64,000 nt of DNA from Oscillospiraceae bacterium. Its GTDB lineage: Bacteria > Bacillota > Clostridia > Oscillospirales > CAG-272. The notes under the pieces were generated by a model. It did no database searches. It was given only the letters and a program-made list of their open reading frames with translations, and was not told the origin of the DNA. Of the stretch, positions 20,679-30,941 are shown in pieces (position 1 is the stretch's first letter; every line of letters begins with the position of its first letter). The position numbers were made by a program, and so were the translations under genes. The DNA lies in the NCBI GenBank assembly GCA_015065295.1, contig SVQN01000002.1:1-64000 (forward strand), written 5' to 3'.

Positions 20679-21161
20679 ATGCTGAAAATCCGTATCATTG
20701 CCATGGGCAAGCTCACCGTGGATTATTTCCGTGCGGCGTGCGAAGACTACCTCAAACGGATGTCCCGCGCCTATTCCGTGACGGTGATCGAACCGAAGCC
20801 GGAGGCACTCCCGAAAGATCCCACCGACGGAGACATCGCCCGTGCGCTTGAACGGGAAGCTGTCCGTATTACGGAGGCGATCCCCCCGCGTGCCGCCGTT
20901 GTGGCGATGTGCGTCGAGGGAAAGGAACTTTCGTCCGAAGACCTTGCCGCAAAAATGGAAGGCTTCGCGGCGTCCGGCGTCTCGGAAGTCTGCTTCCTGA
21001 TCGGCTCGTCCCACGGGCTGGACGAATCCCTCAAACGCCGCGCCGACCTTCGTCTGTCGGTATCAAAAATGACCTTCCCGCACGAATTATTCCGCGTGAT
21101 GCTGCTGGAACAGCTCTACCGCGCGGCCGAAATCAACGCGGGAAGCAAATATCATAAATAA
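20679..21161 (+). CDS. rlmH: 23S rRNA (pseudouridine1915-N3)-methyltransferase
   Basis: MLKIRIIAMGKL...YLKRMSRAY...CFLIGSSHGLDESLKRRADLRLSVSKMTFPHELFRVMLLEQLYRAAEINAGSKYHK. Confidence 0.97.
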   Translation: MLKIRIIAMGKLTVDYFRAACEDYLKRMSRAYSVTVIEPKPEALPKDPTDGDIARALEREAVRITEAIPPRAAVVAMCVEGKELSSEDLAAKMEGFAASGVSEVCFLIGSSHGLDESLKRRADLRLSVSKMTFPHELFRVMLLEQLYRAAEINAGSKYHK

Positions 21162-21275
21162 CTAAGAACTAAGAGTGAATAACTAAGAGCTATGGCTGGC
21201 TTTACATTTTGCCGACAGACGGACAATTTCGTATAGTTATTCACTATTCACTCTTAGCTATTAGCTATAACGGAG
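21159..21275 (+). repeat. Family-3 stop-associated dyad repeat
   Basis: taactaagaactaagagtgaataactaagagctatgg...gtatagttattcactattcactcttagctattagct. Confidence 0.85.
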
Positions 21276-21280
21276 TTATT

Positions 21281-22120
21281 ATGGAAGAACTTCTTACTAC
21301 AAAATTAACACTCGGTGCGGAAAAGCCGTTCCGACTGCTGCATATTTCGGATACGCATCTCTGTCTTGCGGATGATCGTGACAACGAACGCAAGAACAAG
21401 CTCGCGGAAGGCCGCAAAAAGGTGTTCGGCGACGGCGAAGATGCGCTTGCATGGAGCATTGAAAAATCGAAGGAACTGGACGCGCTTCTGGTGCATACCG
21501 GCGACCTGCTCGACTTTGTGTCCGAAGCGAACATTGACGCGGCGAAGAAATTCACCGACGAAAACGACTGCTTCTTCGCGGCGGGCAACCATGAATTCAG
21601 TCTGTATGTCGGCGAAGCATGGGAAGACAAGGCGTACCGTGACCAGAGTCTCGACAAGGTACAGGCGGCGTTCAAGAACGATATCCGTTTCTGCTCCCGC
21701 GTTGTGAACGGCATCAATCTGATTGCGATCGACAACTCCTACTACCGCTTTGAACAGGAACAGCTCGATGCTCTGAAGGCGGAAGTACAGCGCGGTCTGC
21801 CGATCCTGCTGTTCATGCATAATCCGATGCATACCGACGAATTCTACAACTACCGCCGCAATGTCGAAGGCGTAAAGATCGCATATTTCACCGGCACACC
21901 GGCAGAGATGATGAGCGATTATGACGACCACCGGTTCCGTCAGCAGTGTCCCGACGAAATCACCGCCGAAGCGACCGAATACATCGCAAACGAACCGGCG
22001 ATCAAGGCACTGTTTACCGGACACCTCCACTTCAGCCACGAAACTCCGTATTTCGGCCGTATGCAGTATGTGACCGGCGGTGCGGGCAATCGTGTGGCAA
22101 GACTCATTGAAATTGACTAA
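21281..22120 (+). CDS. Calcineurin-like metallophosphoesterase
   Basis: FRLLHISDTHLCLADD, LLVHTGDLLDF, FAAGNHEFS, LFTGHLHFSHE. Confidence 0.92.
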   Translation: MEELLTTKLTLGAEKPFRLLHISDTHLCLADDRDNERKNKLAEGRKKVFGDGEDALAWSIEKSKELDALLVHTGDLLDFVSEANIDAAKKFTDENDCFFAAGNHEFSLYVGEAWEDKAYRDQSLDKVQAAFKNDIRFCSRVVNGINLIAIDNSYYRFEQEQLDALKAEVQRGLPILLFMHNPMHTDEFYNYRRNVEGVKIAYFTGTPAEMMSDYDDHRFRQQCPDEITAEATEYIANEPAIKALFTGHLHFSHETPYFGRMQYVTGGAGNRVARLIEID

Positions 22121-22225
22121 GAACTAAGAGTGAATGACTAAGGACTATGGCAGACTTTCCGGCTGTTCGGCTGACGGATGGTTTTGCATAGTCATTCACC
22201 ATTAGCTATTAGCCATTAGTTATAT
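22117..22225 (+). repeat. Family-3 stop-associated dyad repeat
   Basis: gactaagaactaagagtgaatgactaaggactatgg...catagtcattcaccattagctattagccattagt. Confidence 0.85.
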
Positions 22226-22234
22226 TTTTGTTCC

Positions 22235-24016
22235 GTGAAATATTTTTTCAGAAAATTCAAAAAACAGCTTCTGCGGCTTCTCGCAGCCGTACTGGTGTTC
22301 GGTGCGGCGATGCTTGTGCTGCTGTATTTTCTCGGGTATTATGACTTTTCTTTCCTGGATCGCTACAAAGTTCTCGGCGTGATTTTCGAAGATCCCCTGC
22401 CGCAGACCCAGACCGGGCCGTCGATGTTCTTCGACCCGTCAGAACTGATCGGCGACGATTACCTTGAAGAGGAACCGGAAGACATTCTTCCGGAAGATTC
22501 CTCGCAGACGGCGGAAAATCCGTCACAGGGAATGTCCGGCGGCAGTGGCGGAGGCGGCAGCGGAGTTGATCTCAGCAGTTACGAGACCAAGTCCGTCAAG
22601 AGCGTCTATGACGAAAAACAACTGGCAGACAAGCTCCTGCGGACGGACAGAACCGGTGCGTTTACGGTAGACAAGCTTCTCTCGGAAGGCTATCACATCT
22701 CCGGGATTTCGTATTCCGAAGCGGGACTGAATTTTGTACCGCCGGCGGAACCCGAACCGGCAGAAGGCGAAGATGCTTCCGGAAATGCGGAACCGGCGGA
22801 AACGGACGAAGCGGATTCTGTTCCGAAGGTCGTGACGGGGACGTATGTCCCGGGAGAAACGGTTCTCGGCAGAATGACGTTCTCGTTCCAGCTTCCGGAG
22901 CGGTACTCTCTGCGAAACCGCGAAAAAATCCAGAAGGTCATTCATTATCCTCTGGATGACAGCGAATACTATGTCACGGAGAAATCCGTGCAGGAACAGC
23001 GTCCGGCGATCGAACTTTACATGGGATATATCCTCATGGACGACGGCAAAACCCTGTCGATGATCGCATCCGATGCAACGCCGCTGTCCGTTATGGACGA
23101 AACGGTGTACGCTCCCGCGTTTGCCCGTGACCGGTACGACCGTCCTCTGTTTTACCGTACCTCCGAAACCGGCGAGACCCAGTATGTCTATCTGGCGATG
23201 GACGGCAAAAATTTCATCCGTACCGAGTACGATGAACTGGAAGAAGGACGCGGTCTGAACTTCGACTATCCCGCTTCCTACGGCAAAACGGATTCGTCGA
23301 TTACCACGGACAAAAACGGCGTGACGGGCAAGATGGCGTACGTCAACAAAGGCGTGGGCATGGTGACCGGCTACGATTTCACGGACGCGTTCGCATTCTC
23401 GGAAGGACTGGCCGCCGTTACAACGACGAAAAACCGGAACGGTATGTACTTTATCGACGAAAACGGCAAGCGTGCGTTTGAAACGTGGATTTACTACTTC
23501 AACGAGCACAACCGCGACGGGTACGCCAATCTGGTGAAGCCGCTGACCAACGGCATCGAGAATATCGGTTTCTATTATTTCGAAAACGGTCTGACCAGAG
23601 TCCGTACCCAGACGATTGACGCCTACAACTGGGCGTATGTCCGCCGGATCCGTCTCATGCGGGACGAACACATCCTGATCCGTCCGGACGGTTCGGAATA
23701 CGAGCTTCCGGCGGGATATCAGCTGGAAGGCTATTCGGACGGCATGATTCTGCTGTCGAAGGACGACCGGTACGGATTTATCGACTACACGGGCGAATGG
23801 ATCGCCCAGCCGATCTACACGTCGGCAACCCCGTTCGTGTGCGGTCTGGCAACGCTGAAAACGGAAGACGGCCGTGTCGGCATGATTGATACGGCAGGAA
23901 ACATCGTCCTGCAGTTCACATACGATTACATTTCGCAGGTATCGGACGGTCTGATCGCGGCATACCGCCGGGAAAACGGCTGGACGATCCTGAAAATGAT
24001 GGAAAAAGACGTATAA
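22235..24016 (+). CDS. Membrane-anchored WG-repeat protein (GTG start)
   Basis: N-terminal TM LLRLLAAVLVFGAAMLVLLYFLG; Gly/Ser linker GGSGGGGSG; WG-like repeats (FIDENGKRAFETWIYYF, GFIDYTGEWIAQPIYTSATPFVCGLATLKTEDGRVGMIDTAGNIV). Confidence 0.8.
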   Translation: MKYFFRKFKKQLLRLLAAVLVFGAAMLVLLYFLGYYDFSFLDRYKVLGVIFEDPLPQTQTGPSMFFDPSELIGDDYLEEEPEDILPEDSSQTAENPSQGMSGGSGGGGSGVDLSSYETKSVKSVYDEKQLADKLLRTDRTGAFTVDKLLSEGYHISGISYSEAGLNFVPPAEPEPAEGEDASGNAEPAETDEADSVPKVVTGTYVPGETVLGRMTFSFQLPERYSLRNREKIQKVIHYPLDDSEYYVTEKSVQEQRPAIELYMGYILMDDGKTLSMIASDATPLSVMDETVYAPAFARDRYDRPLFYRTSETGETQYVYLAMDGKNFIRTEYDELEEGRGLNFDYPASYGKTDSSITTDKNGVTGKMAYVNKGVGMVTGYDFTDAFAFSEGLAAVTTTKNRNGMYFIDENGKRAFETWIYYFNEHNRDGYANLVKPLTNGIENIGFYYFENGLTRVRTQTIDAYNWAYVRRIRLMRDEHILIRPDGSEYELPAGYQLEGYSDGMILLSKDDRYGFIDYTGEWIAQPIYTSATPFVCGLATLKTEDGRVGMIDTAGNIVLQFTYDYISQVSDGLIAAYRRENGWTILKMMEKDV

Positions 24017-24085
24017 TTTTCTCAAACTGATTTAAATTAATAATTTAAATAAAACAAAAAATACAGAAACAAGAGGTACAAACCA

Positions 24086-24619
24086 ATGCCTATCTTTGGT
24101 AAGAACAAGAAAAACGAAAACGAAAATGAAAATCCGGCAGTTGAAAACAACGCCGCAGCAGAAACCAGCGAAGTAGACGCGCAGACTGTAACCTCCGCAA
24201 AGAAGTACGAAACTCCCGAAGGATTTGACTTCAACCGTTACTTCCTCGCAGAACGCCGCATCGTTCTTGAAAACGTAAGCTACGAAGTACATCCGGTACA
24301 GCCGAGCGGCCAGATGAAGCTGAACGGCAAGGACACCATCATCGCGCAGGTAGCCGGTCAGGCAGGCGTAAAGGTAACCTACAACCGTACCCTTCAGTTT
24401 GAACCCGAAGGACCGTTCTCCCTTTCCGTATCGTTCGCCGTCATGCTGGTATTCAATCCCGGTACCCGCGACGAAATCGACTGGAAGACGATCGACGTAG
24501 CGAACGAATTCCGCAAGGCATGCCCTGCACTTGTAACCACGATGATGAGCCGCGCAACGCTTCTCGTAGCGGAAATCACCTCCGCATCCGGCGGCGCACC
24601 GATCATTCCTCTGAAGTAA
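24086..24619 (+). CDS. Conserved small protein, possibly SecB-like chaperone fold
   Basis: RTLQFEPEGPFSLSVSFAVML and C-terminal CPALVTTMMSRATLLVAEITSASGGAPIIPLK reminiscent of SecB-like proteins; charged linker N-terminus. Confidence 0.45.
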   Translation: MPIFGKNKKNENENENPAVENNAAAETSEVDAQTVTSAKKYETPEGFDFNRYFLAERRIVLENVSYEVHPVQPSGQMKLNGKDTIIAQVAGQAGVKVTYNRTLQFEPEGPFSLSVSFAVMLVFNPGTRDEIDWKTIDVANEFRKACPALVTTMMSRATLLVAEITSASGGAPIIPLK

Positions 24620-24639
24620 GGTTGGCTTACAGCCGGGAA

Positions 24640-25109
24640 ACCCCCTTCGGGGCGAAAGGAAGAAAAATGACCGTTCCGGTCATTTTTCAATTTTATGTCC
24701 CTACGCGGGACGGCGCATAAAGGGGCTCAGACGCCGCCCCTTTATGAATTCCCGGCTTGACGTATGTGGGACTCGCCCTTGAGGGCTCAAACAGACAGCA
24801 GTGTTCACTCAGCAGATCGCACGGAAGAACAGAAATACAGTTTATCAAAAAGGTGGAACCTAAATTTGCAGTTTTCCCTCACGGCTGTTTCTACTGAACA
24901 TACAATTTGGACAGATTTGCACGACACCTTGTCTCTCCCGAAGGGTCTGAATGCGGGCAAACCGCTGTATGTCTGAGGCCTCAAGGCCGAGTCCCCCGAA
25001 CGATTTCCAAGCCGGCAATTCACAAAGGGGCGGCGTTTGAGCCCCTTTGTGCGCCCGCCGCGTAGGCGATAAAAAATTGAAAAATGACCGTTCCGGTCAT
25101 TTTTCTACC
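24640..25109. repeat. Family-2 palindromic element copy B (MITE-like)
   Basis: ccccttcggggcgaaaggaagaaaaatgaccgttccggtcattttt ... inverted copy ending tgaccgttccggtcatttttct. Confidence 0.88.
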
Positions 25110-25147
25110 TATTGATAGTACGAAAAATCTGCACAAAACGAAATTTT

Positions 25148-27202
25148 ATGAAGAAGAAAGAACAATATAATAACCAATCGATCACTTCCCTGAAAGGCGC
25201 GGACCGCGTCCGCAAACGCCCTGCCGTTATCTTCGGCTCCGACGGCCTCGAAGGCTGTGAGCATTCCGTCTTTGAAATCCTCTCCAACTCCGTCGATGAA
25301 GCCAAGGAAGGCTTCGGGAATATCATCCATATTACCGCGTTCCGCGATAAATCCATCGAAATCGAGGACTTCGGCCGCGGCATCCCCGTCGGCTGGAATG
25401 AAGCCGAACAGCGTTGGAACTGGGAGCTTGTCTATTGTGAACTCTACGCCGGCGGCAAGTACGATAATAACTCCGACGGCTCCGCGTATGAGTATTCCCT
25501 CGGTCTCAACGGGCTCGGCGCGTGTGCGACCCAGTATTCCAGTGAGTTCTTTGAAGTCCGTTCCTATGACGGAACCAATGTCTCCGAAATCCATTTCGAG
25601 AAAGGCGAACCCGTCACCGAACTGATCGTCCGTCCCCTCGAACGGAAGGAAAAACGTACCGGTACCGTTCAGCGGTGGCGTCCCGACCTCGAGGTCTTCA
25701 CCGAAATCGACATTCCCCGCGAATATTTCACCGATATGCTCAAACGGCAGGCGGTCGCCAATCCCGGCATCCGCTTTGTCTTCCGCTGGGAAGTCGCGGA
25801 ACCGCCGGTAACGGAAGACGTTCCTGCAAAAAAATCCAAAAAATCCGACAAGCCCGAACAGTATTTCGAGACGGAAGAATTCTATTACGAAAACGGCATC
25901 GCCGATTATGTCGCCGAAGTCGCCGGAACTACCGCCGAAACCAAGGTCGCGCAGTTCCACCTCGAAACCAAAGGCCGTGACCGCGAGGACATGAAGGACT
26001 ATAAGTTCAACGTGGACGTTGCGTTTACCGTATCCAAGTCCGTTCATCTGCTTGAATATTACCATAACTCCAGCTTCCTTGAACATGGCGGTTCTCCCGA
26101 ACGTGCGGTCAAAACCGCGTTTGTGTACGCCATCGACAAGCGGCTGAAGGCCGGCGGAAAATATAATAAAAATGAAGCCAAAATCACCTTCCAGGACGTC
26201 GAAGACTGCCTGATTCTGGTGTCCAACGGCTTCTCTACGCAGGCGTCCTACGCCAACCAGACGAAAAAGGCGATCACCAATGCGTTCATCGCGGAAGCCA
26301 TGACCGATTTTCTCAAGGAACAGCTTGAATATTTCTTCGCGGAAAATCCCATCGACGCAGACAAAATCTGCGCGCAGGTTCTGGTCAACAAGCGTTCGCG
26401 CGAACAGGCGGAATCGACCCGTCTGAACCTCAAGAAAAAACTCGCTGCCTCAACGGACGTTGCCAGCCGCGTGGAAAAGTTCGTCGCCTGCCGCTCGAAA
26501 GACCCGGACGTGCGCGAACTGTTCATCGTGGAAGGGGACTCCGCGATGACCTCGTGCAAAATGGCGCGTGACGCGGAATTCCAGGCGATTATCCCCGTCC
26601 GCGGAAAAACGCTGAACTGCATGAAGGCGACGTACGACCGTATTTTCAAGAGCGATATCATTGTTGACCTCCTGCGCGTCATCGGCTGCGGCGTGGAAAT
26701 CCAGACGAAAAATAAATCGGATATGGTTCCGTTCGATATGGCGAACCTGCGCTGGTCGAAGATCATCATCTGTACCGATGCGGACGAAGACGGATTCCAG
26801 ATCCGCACGCTTCTGCTGACGCTGTTCTACCGGCTCCTCCCCACCCTTCTCAAGGAAGGACGCGTATACATCGCGGAATCGCCGCTGTACGAAATCACGC
26901 CGGCGAAGGGCGAACCGCTGTTTGCATACAACGAGCCGGAAAAAGCGGAAATCGTGAAGAAGCTGGAATCGTCGAAAACGAAGTACACGCTCCAGCGTTC
27001 GAAAGGTCTCGGCGAAAACGAAGCGCAGATGATGTCGAAGACGACGATGAACCCGGCATCGCGCCGCCTGATCCGCGTAACCCCGGCAGATGCCGCAGCA
27101 ACGGCGCGGATGTTCGAGCTGATGCTCGGCGACGACCTTGCCGGACGAAAGAAATATATCGCCGAACACGGCGCGGAGTATCTGGCTGTCGCCGATATCT
27201 GA
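25148..27202 (+). CDS. Type IIA topoisomerase B subunit (GyrB/ParE-like)
   Basis: ADRVRKRPAVIFGSDGLEGCEHSVFEILSNSVDEA; EDFGRGIPVG; ELFIVEGDSAMTSCKMARD; RGKTLNCMKA; ADEDGFQIRTLLLTLFY. Confidence 0.92.
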   Translation: MKKKEQYNNQSITSLKGADRVRKRPAVIFGSDGLEGCEHSVFEILSNSVDEAKEGFGNIIHITAFRDKSIEIEDFGRGIPVGWNEAEQRWNWELVYCELYAGGKYDNNSDGSAYEYSLGLNGLGACATQYSSEFFEVRSYDGTNVSEIHFEKGEPVTELIVRPLERKEKRTGTVQRWRPDLEVFTEIDIPREYFTDMLKRQAVANPGIRFVFRWEVAEPPVTEDVPAKKSKKSDKPEQYFETEEFYYENGIADYVAEVAGTTAETKVAQFHLETKGRDREDMKDYKFNVDVAFTVSKSVHLLEYYHNSSFLEHGGSPERAVKTAFVYAIDKRLKAGGKYNKNEAKITFQDVEDCLILVSNGFSTQASYANQTKKAITNAFIAEAMTDFLKEQLEYFFAENPIDADKICAQVLVNKRSREQAESTRLNLKKKLAASTDVASRVEKFVACRSKDPDVRELFIVEGDSAMTSCKMARDAEFQAIIPVRGKTLNCMKATYDRIFKSDIIVDLLRVIGCGVEIQTKNKSDMVPFDMANLRWSKIIICTDADEDGFQIRTLLLTLFYRLLPTLLKEGRVYIAESPLYEITPAKGEPLFAYNEPEKAEIVKKLESSKTKYTLQRSKGLGENEAQMMSKTTMNPASRRLIRVTPADAAATARMFELMLGDDLAGRKKYIAEHGAEYLAVADI

Positions 27203-27206
27203 GAAA

Positions 27207-27703
27207 ATGCCCCTGCGGGGCGGAAGGTAGAAAAAATATCCTTCGGACATTTTTTCAAAATTAATGCCACTGCGCGTGGCGGCGCATAAGAGGCTTTCGC
27301 GCGAAGCCTCTTATGAATCTCCCGCGCCAGAGGAAGTGTCCTCTGGACTCCTCGCGTTTGTGGGACTCGGCCTTGAGGCCTCAAACAGACAGCAGTTTGC
27401 ACTCAGCAGACTGCTCGGAAGAACAGAAAGTTAATTCACTGAAAAGTGGAACCTAAATTTTCAGTTATACTTCACGGCTATTTCTACTGAACATACGATT
27501 TGGACAGATTTGCACCCAAACCTTGTCTCTTCCTAACAATCTGAATGCGGGCAAACCGCTGTTTGTCTGAGCCCTCAAGGGCGAGTCCCCCGAACGTCAA
27601 GCCAGGAATTCACAAAGGGGCGGCGACTGAGCCCCTTTGTGCGCCGTCCCGCGCAGGGACATAAAATTGAAAAATGACCGGAACGGTCATTTTTCTTCCT
27701 TCT
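27207..27703. repeat. Family-2 palindromic element copy C (MITE-like, diverged left end)
   Basis: Left aaaaaatatccttcggacattttttcaaaattaatgccactgcgcgtggcggcgcataagaggc; right ataaaattgaaaaatgaccggaacggtcatttttcttcct. Confidence 0.85.
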
Positions 27704-27740
27704 AAAAAACGAACGATTTGCAATCACAAAATCTCTATAG

Positions 27741-29258
<1,518 letters not shown>

Positions 29259-29281
29259 GACCTATTGTTTGGGGGATACGT

Positions 29282-29853
29282 TGGGGAAACCTTTTTAAGG
29301 AAAAGGTTTCCCCAAACCCCTTCCAAAACCTTTTTCATCTGCTACAGTGATTTGGTACTGTGCAGATTTTTTGTTTTATAGGGGATTTCCTTGGGTCTGT
29401 GCGTAGCCATTTTGTTGATCCCATCCGCTGACATTTGGTTGGTTTGAAATTCCTTCAAAATCGTTCTGGGGAAGTCAGGCTCCGCCAAGACCCTGACTTC
29501 CCTCGCCGTAGAGGAAACCGTCAATTCAGACTCGCCATAAGGGAAACCTTCGATATAATCCCGCCATACGGATTTCCTTTATTTCAGACACGCCATGTAG
29601 CTGAATTCAAAATTCCTTCAAGATCACCAAACGTACTCCACGGCTACGGCGAGCAGGGTCTCGGCGGCCCCTGCGAGCTCGCTCCACCGTTTCTTATGAA
29701 TTGGAGACAGTTCCCACTGTCAGCTGCACGAACGCGCCTTATCTCTTCCATCTCCAAAAAAGAAAAAATCTGCACAGTCCAAATCACTGTAGCAGTCCAA
29801 AAAGGTTTTGGAAGGGGTTTGGGGGAACCTTTTCCTCAAAAAGGTTCCCCCAA
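29282..29853. repeat. Family-4 large palindromic element copy D2 bounded by inverted Family-1 hairpins
   Basis: Left ggggaaacctttttaaggaaaaggtttcccc...ctgctacagtgatttggtactgtgcagatttttt; right aaaaaatctgcacagtccaaatcactgtagcagtccaaaaagg...ggttccccc. Confidence 0.82.
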
Positions 29854-29928
29854 GGAAAGCATCCCCTTGCACATCCCCCACCCCTGTGGTATAATGAAGA
29901 AAAAACGCACCAAAGAAAGGATGCCACC

Positions 29929-30900
29929 ATGTTTATTCCCCATACCTCCCCCTCTGTCCGCTTTACCGGACGATTCGCCCCCGACGGGGACGCTATGACC
30001 GCCACCGCGACCGGCTCCCGGATCGAAATCGCCTTCAAAGGGAACCAGATCGTCCTCTCCTTCTATATCGACGACTGCGTACTGCCGTTCCCGCATCTCT
30101 GGATCCGCGTGGACGGCGGCGCACGGGTGGAAACGGCCGTTGACCGCTGGCTGACCGTGGAAACCAAGGACGACGGCGAACATTACGTCGAAATCATCTT
30201 CAAGGGCGCGAAGGAAATCCAGAACCGCTGGTACGCGCCGCTCCAGAACAAGCTCTCCTTCCTCGGGTATGAGGCCGACGGGGAAGCCGAGCTCTGGCCG
30301 GACGACCGCAAGACCATCGAACTCGTCGGCGACTCCATCACCGAAGGCGTTCTCACCTACGACCGCCGCTATTATCCCAACGATCAGGACAACCGCGTCT
30401 TCGAGGATGACGTCTGCCGTACCTACGGCTGGCTCACCGCACAGGGTCTCGGTCTGCGTTCCCTCCACATGGGCTACGGTGCGGTCGGCGTGACACGCGC
30501 GGGCTGCGGCTCCGTTCCGAAGGCCGCTGAAGCCTATCCCTACTGCTGGGACGGTGCGCCTGTGACCTACGGTCATCCCGATTTTGTCATGATTAACCAC
30601 GGCGCAAACGACCGCGGCAACGGCGAGGAACGCTATATCGCCGAATACCGCGGCCTGCTCGAACTTGTACGGAAGACCCATCCGGATGCGAAGATCATCT
30701 GCCTGTCCGCGTTCTGCGGCGCGTTCCCGGAAGCCCTCGGCAAGCTCGTTGATGAGTTCAATGCCGAACATAACGACGACGTGTTCTTCGTGGACGCAAC
30801 CCTGTGGGTTCCGCTCGAACCCCTGCATCCGCTGACCGACGGCCACAAGATCATCGCCGACCGTCTCATCCCGATTCTGAAGGAACGGTACAATCTGTAA
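29929..30900 (+). CDS. SGNH/GDSL-type hydrolase (carbohydrate esterase-like)
   Basis: ELVGDSITEGVLTYD, FVMINHGANDRGNGEERY, LHPLTDGHKIIADRL. Confidence 0.9.
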   Translation: MFIPHTSPSVRFTGRFAPDGDAMTATATGSRIEIAFKGNQIVLSFYIDDCVLPFPHLWIRVDGGARVETAVDRWLTVETKDDGEHYVEIIFKGAKEIQNRWYAPLQNKLSFLGYEADGEAELWPDDRKTIELVGDSITEGVLTYDRRYYPNDQDNRVFEDDVCRTYGWLTAQGLGLRSLHMGYGAVGVTRAGCGSVPKAAEAYPYCWDGAPVTYGHPDFVMINHGANDRGNGEERYIAEYRGLLELVRKTHPDAKIICLSAFCGAFPEALGKLVDEFNAEHNDDVFFVDATLWVPLEPLHPLTDGHKIIADRLIPILKERYNL

Positions 30901-30941
30901 TTTGAATAAATAACCATTATCATTACGAAAGGAGCCTCCCC

